Part shown: piece after piece, positions 1-4,672 of the stretch
How the letters are laid out: every line of letters starts with the position of its first letter
How positions within the stretch are numbered: position 1 is the first letter of the stretch
NCBI GenBank assembly: GCA_001774995.1
Contig: MFBO01000036.1
Span: 43,671 to 48,686 of the forward strand
DNA from: Candidatus Curtissbacteria bacterium RIFCSPLOWO2_01_FULL_38_11b
Lineage (GTDB): Bacteria; Patescibacteriota; Microgenomatia; Curtissbacterales; GWA2-41-24
Direction: 5' to 3'
DNA length: 5,016 nucleotides
Position numbers and translations under genes: made by a program
Notes under the pieces: generated by a model
Database searches by the model: none
Seen by the model: the letters and a program-made list of their open reading frames with translations, nothing else
Told to the model about the DNA's origin: nothing

Positions 1-3
1 CAC

Positions 4-249
4 ATGGCTCACAAAAAAGGCGGTGGAACCGCTCGCAAAAATCGAGACAGCGCAGGTAAAAGACTAGGAGTTAAATTGTATGGTGGACAAGTCGCAAAAC
101 CGGGTAATATTATCCTAAGACAAAAAGGAAACAAGTTCTTCCCTGGAGAGGGAACAATGATTGGACGCGACTTCACAATTTTTGCTATTCGTGATGGTTT
201 AGTTAGATTTAAACAAAATCAAGGTAAAAGAATAGTCTTAGTATCTTAA
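4..249 (+). CDS. rpmA: 50S ribosomal protein L27
   Basis: L27 is a large-subunit ribosomal protein whose N-terminal tail reaches the peptidyl transferase centre and helps place the tRNA ends. The 81-residue product begins MAHKKGGGTARKNRDSAGKR, the L27 signature, and carries the later family blocks LGVKLYGGQ, ILRQKG and FFPGEGTMIGRDFTIFA. The length is normal for the family. The protein starts directly at MAHKKGG and lacks the N-terminal extension that Firmicutes cleave off, so the ATG at position 4 is the natural start. Only three bases precede it, so its own ribosome binding site and promoter lie outside the window. In many bacteria rplU (L21) sits just upstream; that cannot be seen here. 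The stop is followed 20 bases later by parB on the same strand, which suggests co-transcription. Identification is essentially certain. Confidence 0.98.
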   Translation: MAHKKGGGTARKNRDSAGKRLGVKLYGGQVAKPGNIILRQKGNKFFPGEGTMIGRDFTIFAIRDGLVRFKQNQGKRIVLVS

Positions 250-269
250 TAAATAGGTAGATTATAAGA

Positions 270-1100
270 GTGGAAGAAAATCAAGTATACGAACTGGACA
301 TAGATATGCTTCAGCCGAATCCTCTGCAGCCTCGGGGATTAATCACTCCTGATTCTCTCGTTGAAATTGTCGATTCAATAAGGGAACACGGAGTTTTAGA
401 ACCTCTTATAGTTGCTAAAACCCCTGCAGGGTACCAAATTATTGCTGGTGAAAGACGTTGGCGAGCCTCAAAAATAGCAGGATTAGTAAAAGTCCCCGTA
501 ATCATCAAAGAAACTACTCCTCAAGGAATGCTCGAAATGGCAATAATCGAAAATGTCCAGAGAATCGATCTTAATCCCCTTGAACGCGCTCAAGCGTTTA
601 AAAGGCTAATTGATGAATTTGGCCTTTCAACTGGTGAAATAGCCGTAAAGATTGGCAAAAGCGCTCCATATGTGTCAAATACATTTAGATTACTTTCTAT
701 CCCTGACGTTTTGAAAGATGCTCTAACATCCGGAGCAACAACAGAAGGTCATGTCAGAGCTCTAGCATCGCTTGATGACCCTCACCTTATTGTGGAAGCT
801 TATAAAATGGTCCTTTCGAAAAATTTGTCAGTAAGAGGTGCCGAGGAACTTTCGAGAAAACTTAAAGCTAGAGAAAACATTGCACCTAAACAGCAAAAAC
901 CAGCGCTTCGACTTCAAAATGAACAGTTAGATAAATATGAAGAGGAAATTGCCAACAAGCTTGCAAATAACAAAATCAAAATAAAAGTAAAAATTTCACA
1001 GTCTCGAATCGAGGGCAAACTTTTAATTGTTGTTAAAGGACGAGTAGAAGAGACTTCCGAAGTACTTAAATCTGTTAGGGATGGCATTGTAAACATCTGA
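270..1100 (+). CDS. parB: ParB/Spo0J-family chromosome partitioning protein
   Basis: ParB proteins bind parS sites, load as CTP-dependent sliding clamps and work with ParA to segregate the origin region. The 276-residue product has the N-terminal ParB domain with NPLQPRG (17-23), the CTP/DNA-clamp motif GERRWRAS (60-67) and ENVQRIDLNPLE (94-105). A helix-turn-helix follows at about 118-140 (GEIAVKIGKSAPYVSNTF), and a lysine-rich linker leads to a C-terminal dimerisation region (about 235-276). The GTG at 270 is chosen because the conserved N-terminal beta strand (YELDIDMLQPNPLQPR) would be lost from the next ATG at 306. A weak AGG lies 12 bases upstream. The gene follows rpmA closely, and no parA or parS-like site is seen in the window. 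Its last 78 bases are antisense to the end of lepB. Family assignment is secure; a chromosomal rather than plasmid role is inferred from the rpmA neighbour. Confidence 0.96.
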   Translation: MEENQVYELDIDMLQPNPLQPRGLITPDSLVEIVDSIREHGVLEPLIVAKTPAGYQIIAGERRWRASKIAGLVKVPVIIKETTPQGMLEMAIIENVQRIDLNPLERAQAFKRLIDEFGLSTGEIAVKIGKSAPYVSNTFRLLSIPDVLKDALTSGATTEGHVRALASLDDPHLIVEAYKMVLSKNLSVRGAEELSRKLKARENIAPKQQKPALRLQNEQLDKYEEEIANKLANNKIKIKVKISQSRIEGKLLIVVKGRVEETSEVLKSVRDGIVNI

Positions 1101-1634
1101 TACAAATCTAGCCCCTTTGAAATTACCGCTTTTAATAAACGGCCAGTAAACAACCCATACTTTTCCACGGATAGCGTTTTTCTTAATTGAGCCAAAAACT
1201 CTTGAATCAGAAGAGGCTGTTCTATTATCTCCCATGACGAAATAATCGTTTTCGCCTAAAGTAATTGTTTTATCCCCCTCTACTGTTCCCAGAATATAAT
1301 TTTCGTCAAGCTTTACACTGTTAATATAAACTCCACCCTCATGTATTTTTATAGTATCACCAGGCGTTCCGATTATTCTTTTAATAAAATCCGCTTTTTT
1401 TTCGATTGGTGCTTGAAATACTATTACATCACTACGTTTAGGATCAGAAAATTTATATGAAACTTTTTCGGTTAATAATAACTCTCCATTATCGAAATTT
1501 GGGTGCATAGAAATACCTTGCACTCTGTGTGGTTGAACAAGAAAAATGTATACGAATAAAAAAATTCCGAAAGAAATAAACGCAGTTTGAAAAATTTCCT
1601 TTAATGTTGTAATTAGCGCATGGGTATCATCCAT
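1023..1634 (-). CDS. lepB: Signal peptidase I (type I leader peptidase)
   Basis: This membrane-anchored serine protease removes signal peptides from exported proteins on the outer face of the cytoplasmic membrane, using a Ser/Lys dyad. The 203-residue product has a short cytoplasmic N-terminus, one transmembrane helix (about 14-33), then VQGISMHPNF with the nucleophile Ser42. Next come KRIIGTPGD with the general-base Lys85 and the box E motif GDNRTASSDSRVFG (135-148). The core ends at VWVVYWPF (159-166), where family members usually stop soon afterwards. Here about 30 further residues, rich in Phe, Tyr and Asn, run antisense through the end of parB, so the tail may be a read-through extension rather than a functional part. 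The ATG at 1634 has no clear Shine-Dalgarno; a TATAGA sequence (1638-1643, minus) lies immediately upstream, so a nearly leaderless mRNA is possible. The function is clear; the C-terminal boundary is the oddity. Confidence 0.95.
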   Translation of the reverse strand: MDDTHALITTLKEIFQTAFISFGIFLFVYIFLVQPHRVQGISMHPNFDNGELLLTEKVSYKFSDPKRSDVIVFQAPIEKKADFIKRIIGTPGDTIKIHEGGVYINSVKLDENYILGTVEGDKTITLGENDYFVMGDNRTASSDSRVFGSIKKNAIRGKVWVVYWPFIKSGNFKGARFVSDVYNAIPNRFKYFGSLFYSSFNNN

Positions 1635-1643
1635 TTGTCTATA

Positions 1644-1664
1644 CTAATTTTATGTTAAAATTAG
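1644..1664. promoter_or_regulatory. 9-bp perfect palindrome between lepB and the tRNA locus
   Basis: Arms CTAATTTTA (1644-1652) and TAAAATTAG (1656-1664) are perfect inverted repeats around a 3-base spacer. The element sits ten bases upstream of the lepB start and about 35 bases upstream of the tRNA locus, in the only space where both divergent promoters can lie. It could be an operator for a dimeric repressor or a weak AT-rich hairpin. The symmetry is seen directly; the regulatory role is inference, and AT-rich palindromes of this size can arise by chance. Confidence 0.35.
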
Positions 1665-1688
1665 CCGGTCGTACAGTAGGCATAAATT
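1661..1688 (+). promoter_or_regulatory. Possible promoter of the tRNA locus
   Basis: A TAAATT hexamer (1683-1688) lies 12 bases before the outer tRNA 5' end, a usual place for a tRNA -10 box. TTAGCC (1661-1666) lies 16 bases further upstream as a poor -35. An alternative pair is TTGTCT (1635-1640) with TAAAAT (1656-1661) at a short 15-base spacing. Neither is convincing on its own; the locus needs a promoter somewhere between lepB and 1700. Confidence 0.25.
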
Positions 1689-1699
1689 CTAAACCAAAG

Positions 1700-1857
1700 G
1701 CGCGTGTAGTTCAGTAGCTAGAGTAGTTCGCCTAAATTTGGGCTCATAGCTCAGTTGGTAGAGCATTCGCATCACACGCGAAGGGTCCCGGGTTCAAGTC
1801 CTGGTGAGCCCACCAAATTTTGAAGGAAGGTCCTTGGTTCAAATCCAAGTACGCGCA
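1700..1857 (+). pseudogene. tRNA-like gene split by an internal tRNA-Val
   Basis: The left half (1700-1733) reads as an acceptor 5' strand GCGCGTG, TA, a D-stem GTTC/GAGT with loop AGTAGCTA, then GTTCGCCT. The right half (1821-1857) holds a full T-arm, CTTGG-TTCAAAT-CCAAG (1833-1849), and the acceptor 3' strand TACGCGC (1850-1856) with discriminator A at 1857. The two acceptor strands pair over all seven positions (six Watson-Crick plus one G-U), although the tRNA-Val gene lies between them. The anticodon arm is not restored by simply joining the halves: GTTCG does not pair with AAGGA, and only TTCG/TGAA gives a short stem. No anticodon can be assigned. The D-loop lacks the usual GG, and the 3' end reads ACCG rather than ACCA. 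It is most likely a tRNA gene interrupted and then decayed. A functional nested or split tRNA is the speculative alternative. Confidence 0.6.
1740..1815 (+). tRNA. tRNA-Val (anticodon CAC)
   Basis: This is a complete cloverleaf. Acceptor GGGCTCA (1740-1746) pairs with TGAGCCC (1805-1811), and the D-arm is GCTC-AGTTGGTA-GAGC. The anticodon arm is TTCGC-ATCACAC-GCGAA with anticodon CAC at 1773-1775 after U33. The variable loop is GGGTC and the T-arm is CCGGG-TTCAAGT-CCTGG. Discriminator A (1812) is followed by an encoded CCA (1813-1815). CAC reads the valine codon GUG. All stems are intact, so the gene looks functional. The surroundings are odd: it lies between the two halves of another tRNA-like gene, and AAATTT occurs on each side (1734-1739 and 1815-1820, the latter sharing the final A of CCA). 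A terminator follows at 1902-1929. Confidence 0.95.
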
Positions 1858-1872
1858 CCGAGTCAAACTCGG
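1858..1872 (+). other. Hairpin just after the split tRNA
   Basis: CCGAGT (1858-1863) and ACTCGG (1867-1872) form a perfect 6-bp stem with a CAA loop, starting at the two bases that would be the CC of the outer tRNA 3' end. The inner 13 bases repeat with one mismatch in the terminator hairpin at 1907-1919, so the arms of the two hairpins can exchange partners. It could be a processing signal or half of an attenuator-like pair; it is not followed by a T-run and is not a terminator itself. Confidence 0.5.
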
Positions 1873-1887
1873 TTCGACATTGCCGTC

Positions 1888-1921
1888 CCCTGTTTGACGA
1901 GGTAGTCGAGTCAGACTCGAC
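1888..1921 (+). repeat. Dispersed palindromic repeat, copy 1
   Basis: Starting at CCCTG (1888) and ending at the ACTCGAC arm (1921), this stretch aligns with 4114-4148. Both share CCCTG, a central TGA/CGA-rich part and the GTCGAGTnnnACTCGAC palindrome, with small gaps between the blocks. Only the palindromic core is strongly conserved. This copy overlaps the terminator and the copy at 4114 lies in a broken reading frame, so the sequence appears to be a mobile or spreading hairpin element rather than a gene-specific signal. Confidence 0.5.
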
Positions 1922-1929
1922 ACTTTTTT
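1902..1929 (+). terminator. Intrinsic terminator of the tRNA locus
   Basis: GTCGAGT (1905-1911) pairs with ACTCGAC (1915-1921) around a CAG loop. Two more pairs (GT 1902-1903 with AC 1922-1923) extend the stem past a bulged A. Six T residues (1924-1929) follow directly, as expected for a Rho-independent terminator. It would end transcription of the tRNA locus 64 bases before the Wzy-like gene. The hairpin core matches 15 of 17 bases of the palindrome at 4132-4148, so the terminator may have been supplied by a dispersed repeat. Confidence 0.8.
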
Positions 1930-1949
1930 ATGTATACATCCGGCTTTGC

Positions 1950-1978
1950 TTGAGGGATCATAAACGGGCAGCTTAATT
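1950..1978 (+). promoter_or_regulatory. Possible promoter of the Wzy-like gene
   Basis: TTGAGG (1950-1955) and TTAATT (1973-1978) are spaced by 17 bases and lie between the tRNA terminator and the start at 1993. Both hexamers are only partial sigma70 matches. The predicted transcript would begin a few bases before the ATG, which agrees with the lack of a Shine-Dalgarno there. It is a weak prediction supported mainly by position. Confidence 0.3.
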
Positions 1979-1992
1979 TCCCAACATCAAAT

Positions 1993-3192
1993 ATGGATTT
2001 AATCAGAGTTCTTTTAATAACCTCCATTGCTACAATTATCCCAGGTCAAGTTATTCGTATTCCAATTGTTTCTTCCGGTGCCATTACATTAACCGACATA
2101 TCTGTAGCCATAACTGTAATAACTTTTCTATTTCTTATTCTCATATCAAAAAAACCACTATATTTTCCGAAAAAAATATTTTATATGTTTTTGTTATTTT
2201 GCCTAAGTGCATTTGCGTCAACTTTGTTGGCACTCAACAATTTTACGCCAAATCAAATACTAGAGTCATCGCTTTTTCTCATAAGGTTTATCCTTTATTT
2301 TTTAATCGTTGTTGTTTCTATAAATGTTATTAAGAAGAATAAAATAACCCAATGGCTAAATGCAGTTTTATTTGTAGGGCTCATCTTTACACTTATTGGC
2401 ATTTTGCAAATAATTTTAATTCCGGATTTATCATTTTTGACTATCTGGGGATGGGATCCCCACCGAAGTAGGCTGACTTCTTCTCTGATTGATCCAAATT
2501 TTTCAGGTTTACTGATCAGCACATTTTTAACTATTGCCTTAGTATTGTATTTACACAAAAAAACAAAACTGTACTTATTGGAAACCGTCATTTTTTTTTC
2601 GTCGATAATTTTAACTTTTTCCAGAAGCTCTTATCTTGCTCTAATGACAGCTATCATCATAATAGGCTTAATGAAATCATCTAAAATAATAGTAATAACA
2701 ATTTTATTGTTCGTAGTTATTATTTTTGCTAGTGAAAAAGTACAGGATAGAATAAGCGGTGCATTTAACTTAGATGAAACAACCCAGGCCAGATTTGAAA
2801 GCTGGCAAAATGCGCTGGCGATATTTAGACAAAACCTTATTTTTGGAGTGGGATTCAATACCTACCGCTTTGCTCAAAATAAATATGGGAACTTTTCTCT
2901 GGATAATCCAATCGGAGGTCATTCAGGTTCAGGATCTGATTCGAGTTTCGCACTCGTTGCTGCTACAACCGGAATTTTAGGTTTGAGTGCATTTTTACTG
3001 TTTCTCATATCTATCGTTAAATTAATTACAAAAAATGTCGCTCATAATCATTTAAGACTTATGGCAACGGCGGCTTTTTTTTCACTCTTAATTCATTCTC
3101 AGTTTGTTAATTCTTTTTTTTACCCGCAAATAATGGTCGTAATTTGGTTATTAATCGGGTTAAGTTATGTAAAAGAAAATTTATCAACGTAG
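1993..3192 (+). CDS. O-antigen ligase/polymerase-like (Wzy_C family) membrane protein
   Basis: Proteins of this family join or polymerise undecaprenyl-linked glycans on the outer face of the membrane, or attach glycans to proteins; the substrate here is unknown. The 399-residue product is almost entirely hydrophobic, with about 11 membrane segments (roughly 2-18, 28-50, 62-82, 92-111, 122-145, 171-187, 195-225, 231-246, 321-345, 357-371, 377-392). Family landmarks are PGQVIRIPI after the first helix, DPNF (167-170) and SRSSYLAL (210-217). A large extracytoplasmic loop (about 247-320) contains RFESW (267-271), GVGFNTYRF (285-293), His310 and SDSS (315-318). That loop is the catalytic Wzy_C region in characterised ligases. 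The ATG lacks a Shine-Dalgarno, but the first helix fits the family start. The gene converges with the Ig-like gene, one base apart. Ligase, polymerase and protein glycosyltransferase cannot be told apart from sequence alone. Confidence 0.88.
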   Translation: MDLIRVLLITSIATIIPGQVIRIPIVSSGAITLTDISVAITVITFLFLILISKKPLYFPKKIFYMFLLFCLSAFASTLLALNNFTPNQILESSLFLIRFILYFLIVVVSINVIKKNKITQWLNAVLFVGLIFTLIGILQIILIPDLSFLTIWGWDPHRSRLTSSLIDPNFSGLLISTFLTIALVLYLHKKTKLYLLETVIFFSSIILTFSRSSYLALMTAIIIIGLMKSSKIIVITILLFVVIIFASEKVQDRISGAFNLDETTQARFESWQNALAIFRQNLIFGVGFNTYRFAQNKYGNFSLDNPIGGHSGSGSDSSFALVAATTGILGLSAFLLFLISIVKLITKNVAHNHLRLMATAAFFSLLIHSQFVNSFFYPQIMVVIWLLIGLSYVKENLST

Positions 3193-3193
3193 T

Positions 3194-3910
3194 TCATCTT
3201 TTAAATTCAACCTTTATCTCTTTTATCGTAGTATTTTGCGCATCATCAATAGCTTTTACCTCAATTTTATTTTCGCCCTCAACTAAAGAAATAAAGACTT
3301 CAAAATTACCGTCATTATTAACATTCGCCAAGAATCCACTGGCAAAAACTTGGGCATTTTTTTCTGTTTTCCCACTTACTTTAATTTTGTTGTTTTCAAT
3401 AAAAATTTGACCTTCAGTGGGATTCTGAATTTCCAGATCTGGCGGTTCTTTATCTAGAATTATTACGACTTCCGGCGTATAATCACTTGATTTTCCGCTA
3501 GCATTAATACTTCTAAATGATAACCTATTTTCTCCATCATCAAGCCTGAAATCTTTAAACTCAAATTTTCCATTGTCGACGTTTGTTTCATCGATTAATT
3601 GGCCAGATTTATAGATCTCTACCTTTAAGCTGTTAGTAGAAAATCCTGATATTGTTATCGTTAGCTGATTTGTAGTTGGTGGTAGTGTGTCTACAGCTGG
3701 AGGTAGGGGTATTTCTCCTTCTGAAATTGTGCTGGTATTGTTGTTAAAAACACTATCAAGTAAATCAGCAAATCTCCCCAACAAAGGAATACCTATTGTG
3801 AATATTACTATGACAAGTGCAACGCTTATAATTGACAAGTAGAAAATCCGTTTAATAATGGCTGATTCCTCTTTTCTAGCAAGTCGTTGAACTCTATAAA
3901 TTCTTTTCAC
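3194..3910 (-). CDS. Membrane-anchored protein with two Ig-like domains
   Basis: The 238-residue product has a basic cytoplasmic N-terminus (MKRIYRVQRLARKEES, then IIKR) and one transmembrane helix (about 23-45). A low-complexity linker rich in Asn, Ser, Thr and Pro (about 56-82) follows. Two beta-sandwich repeats come next: about 83-153 (ending VVIILDKEPPD) and about 157-236. Each contains a G-x-F-x-F/V then L-x-x-GEN-x-(L/I) block (NGKFEFKDFRLDDGENRL and DGNFEVFISLVEGENKIEV), typical of bacterial Ig-like/glucodextranase-B-type domains. It is likely a surface protein held in the membrane with the domains outside. No catalytic motif is seen, so a structural, adhesive or envelope-binding role is inferred. 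The GTG at 3910 gives the sensible membrane-anchor start; no strong Shine-Dalgarno precedes it. tRNA-Thr lies 28 bases upstream on the same strand, so both may share the promoter at 4029-4057. The specific family is not recognised. Confidence 0.85.
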   Translation of the reverse strand: MKRIYRVQRLARKEESAIIKRIFYLSIISVALVIVIFTIGIPLLGRFADLLDSVFNNNTSTISEGEIPLPPAVDTLPPTTNQLTITISGFSTNSLKVEIYKSGQLIDETNVDNGKFEFKDFRLDDGENRLSFRSINASGKSSDYTPEVVIILDKEPPDLEIQNPTEGQIFIENNKIKVSGKTEKNAQVFASGFLANVNNDGNFEVFISLVEGENKIEVKAIDDAQNTTIKEIKVEFKR

Positions 3911-3938
3911 GGATTATTTACACTCTAGATATACTTTC

Positions 3939-4014
3939 TGGAGCCGATGGCCGGAATTGAACCGACAACCTTTCCCTTACGAAGGGACTGCTCTACCAAT
4001 TGAGCTACATCGGC
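3939..4014 (-). tRNA. tRNA-Thr (anticodon CGT)
   Basis: Read on the minus strand, acceptor GCCGATG pairs with CATCGGC. The D-arm is GCTC-AATTGGTA-GAGC and the anticodon loop is TTCGTAA with anticodon CGT (complement at 3979-3981). The T-arm is GTCGG-TTCAATT-CCGGC, with discriminator T and an encoded CCA (3939-3941). CGT reads the threonine codon ACG. The first anticodon-stem pair (27-43) is a G-A mismatch, but the other four pairs hold, so the gene looks functional. A good promoter lies 15 bases upstream, and the Ig-like gene follows in the same direction. Confidence 0.95.
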
Positions 4015-4028
4015 ACCGGTTTGCAACT

Positions 4029-4057
4029 ATTGTAGAACTTTAAAGTATGGGATTCAA
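4029..4057 (-). promoter_or_regulatory. Sigma70-type promoter of tRNA-Thr
   Basis: On the minus strand, TTGAAT (-35, 4052-4057) and TACAAT (-10, 4029-4034) are separated by exactly 17 bases. The predicted start lies about seven bases past the -10 box, just ahead of the mature tRNA 5' end at 4014. This is the best promoter match in the window. It would also serve the Ig-like gene downstream. Its -35 region overlaps the start of the small broken reading frame on the plus strand. Confidence 0.6.
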
Positions 4058-4243
4058 ATTCGAACAGGTCGGACTCCAAAATCTGCTTAATGATAACAAC
4101 GAAGAAGTCATAACCCTGAGTCCTGAGCGAAGTCGAGTATGACTCGACGAAGTCGAAGGATCGAAGGGCTAAAATTCTAGCGTTGCAATTGGAAGCACTA
4201 AAAAGCCACCTGAATGCAAACTCTTTGTCTTTAGGACAATTTA
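4047..4243 (+). pseudogene. Broken small coding fragment, copy A
   Basis: The product is not recognised. An ATG at 4047 opens 31 codons (MGFKFEQVGLQNLLNDNNEE...) that run into a palindromic repeat and stop at TGA 4140. The next frame (+1) is open from 4120 and encodes AKILALQLEALKSHLN at 4168-4215, which is clearly related to AKLLAFQLEALNNHLN in copy B at 4904-4951. In the 16 aligned codons the differences fall about ten, four and one at codon positions three, one and two, and three of the four first-position changes are between leucine codons, so this stretch evolved as protein-coding sequence. It appears to be an amphipathic-helical small protein broken by the repeat insertion. The right part runs up to the stop of the retropepsin gene on the other strand. 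There is no Shine-Dalgarno before the ATG, and the start overlaps the tRNA-Thr promoter, so the first part is less certain than the second. Confidence 0.45.
4111..4167 (+). repeat. Palindromic repeat inserted in copy A (dispersed repeat, copy 2)
   Basis: The element runs from about CCCTGAG (4114) to CGAAGGG (4161-4167) and is imperfectly self-complementary. Its outer CCCT/AGGG and inner TCCT/AGGA blocks flank a central stem GTCGAGT (4132-4138) / ACTCGAC (4142-4148) with an ATG loop. Units such as GAGCGAAGTCGA and GACGAAGTCGAAGG repeat within it, resembling the common bacterial intergenic hairpins of the CCTGAGCGAAGTCGAAGG type. The homologous position in copy B holds an unrelated AT-rich stretch, so the repeat looks inserted. 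The central palindrome recurs in the terminator at 1905-1921. Confidence 0.65.
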
Positions 4244-4672
4244 TTAGTATTCAAGCTCTACAATTTCTGCTTTTTTCTGAAATGTTACCTTTTTGAATTT
4301 ATCGAAAAAGCCTATACCACCAAGTAATAGAGTTTCAATCTCGTAGCTAAAATCGACTTCGGTTTGGAAATGATAACCGCTGTCAAAAAGCAAATCAATT
4401 CCAGAATGTCTGAAAGTAGTAATTTGATGATTTCCGATTCCAGTAGTGATATGTGGCTTCCCTCGTTTGACGTTGATACCCAGTTGTTCTCCTATTTGGG
4501 CTGGAAATAAGTTTCTATCCGCTCCACTGTCTATTAAACCGGCTATGGGTCTGGTCAAACGATGTCCAATTTTGAACATAAACCAAATATGTGGACGGTA
4601 TACCATCTCTAATAAGCGTCCGTCTTTATCTGTGACAGGAAAAGGTAGATACTCGCCGTTTAAAACTGGCAT
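4244..4672 (-). CDS. Retropepsin-like aspartyl protease, single domain
   Basis: The 142-residue product has the retropepsin active-site motif GLIDSGADRNLFP (46-58), with catalytic Asp48 in a D-S-G-A context. The distal hydrophobic-glycine motif LLLGGIGFFDKF (115-126) corresponds to the conserved I-L-G-x-x-(F/L) element of the fold. Retropepsins have one lobe and work as dimers, so the short length fits. There is no signal peptide or membrane segment, so the protein is probably cytoplasmic. Its ATG directly abuts the TAG of the upstream 60-residue gene, with no Shine-Dalgarno visible in between, which suggests translation by re-initiation and tight coupling. The substrate is unknown. The gene ends exactly at the edge of coding fragment A. 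The fold assignment is fairly secure; proteolytic activity is inferred from the intact Asp motif. Confidence 0.85.
   Translation of the reverse strand: MPVLNGEYLPFPVTDKDGRLLEMVYRPHIWFMFKIGHRLTRPIAGLIDSGADRNLFPAQIGEQLGINVKRGKPHITTGIGNHQITTFRHSGIDLLFDSGYHFQTEVDFSYEIETLLLGGIGFFDKFKKVTFQKKAEIVELEY

Noticed and set aside
311..508. Minus-strand open frame inside parB
   Set aside because: It lies fully antisense to well-conserved ParB motifs, has no recognisable domain, and is explained as a shadow of parB.
270..1100. parS site for ParB
   Set aside because: No 16-bp palindrome resembling TGTTTCACGTGAAACA was found anywhere in the window.
914..1195. Minus-strand frame across the parB/lepB junction
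   Set aside because: It overlaps both real genes in a third frame and shows only leucine/serine-rich low-information sequence.
1740..1820. Group I or other self-splicing intron in the outer tRNA
   Set aside because: The insert is only a tRNA plus AAATTT flanks; there is no room for an intron catalytic core.
1858..1929. T-box riboswitch upstream of the Wzy-like gene
   Set aside because: No T-box consensus (AGGGTGGNACCGCG-like) is present, and the downstream gene is not an aminoacylation or amino acid gene.
1930..1939. ATGTATACAT palindrome after the terminator
   Set aside because: A 10-base AT-rich palindrome without context or second copy; probably chance.
2774..2980. Second plus-strand frame inside the Wzy-like gene
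   Set aside because: The main frame carries the conserved RFESW and GVGFNTYRF motifs here; the alternative shows no family features.
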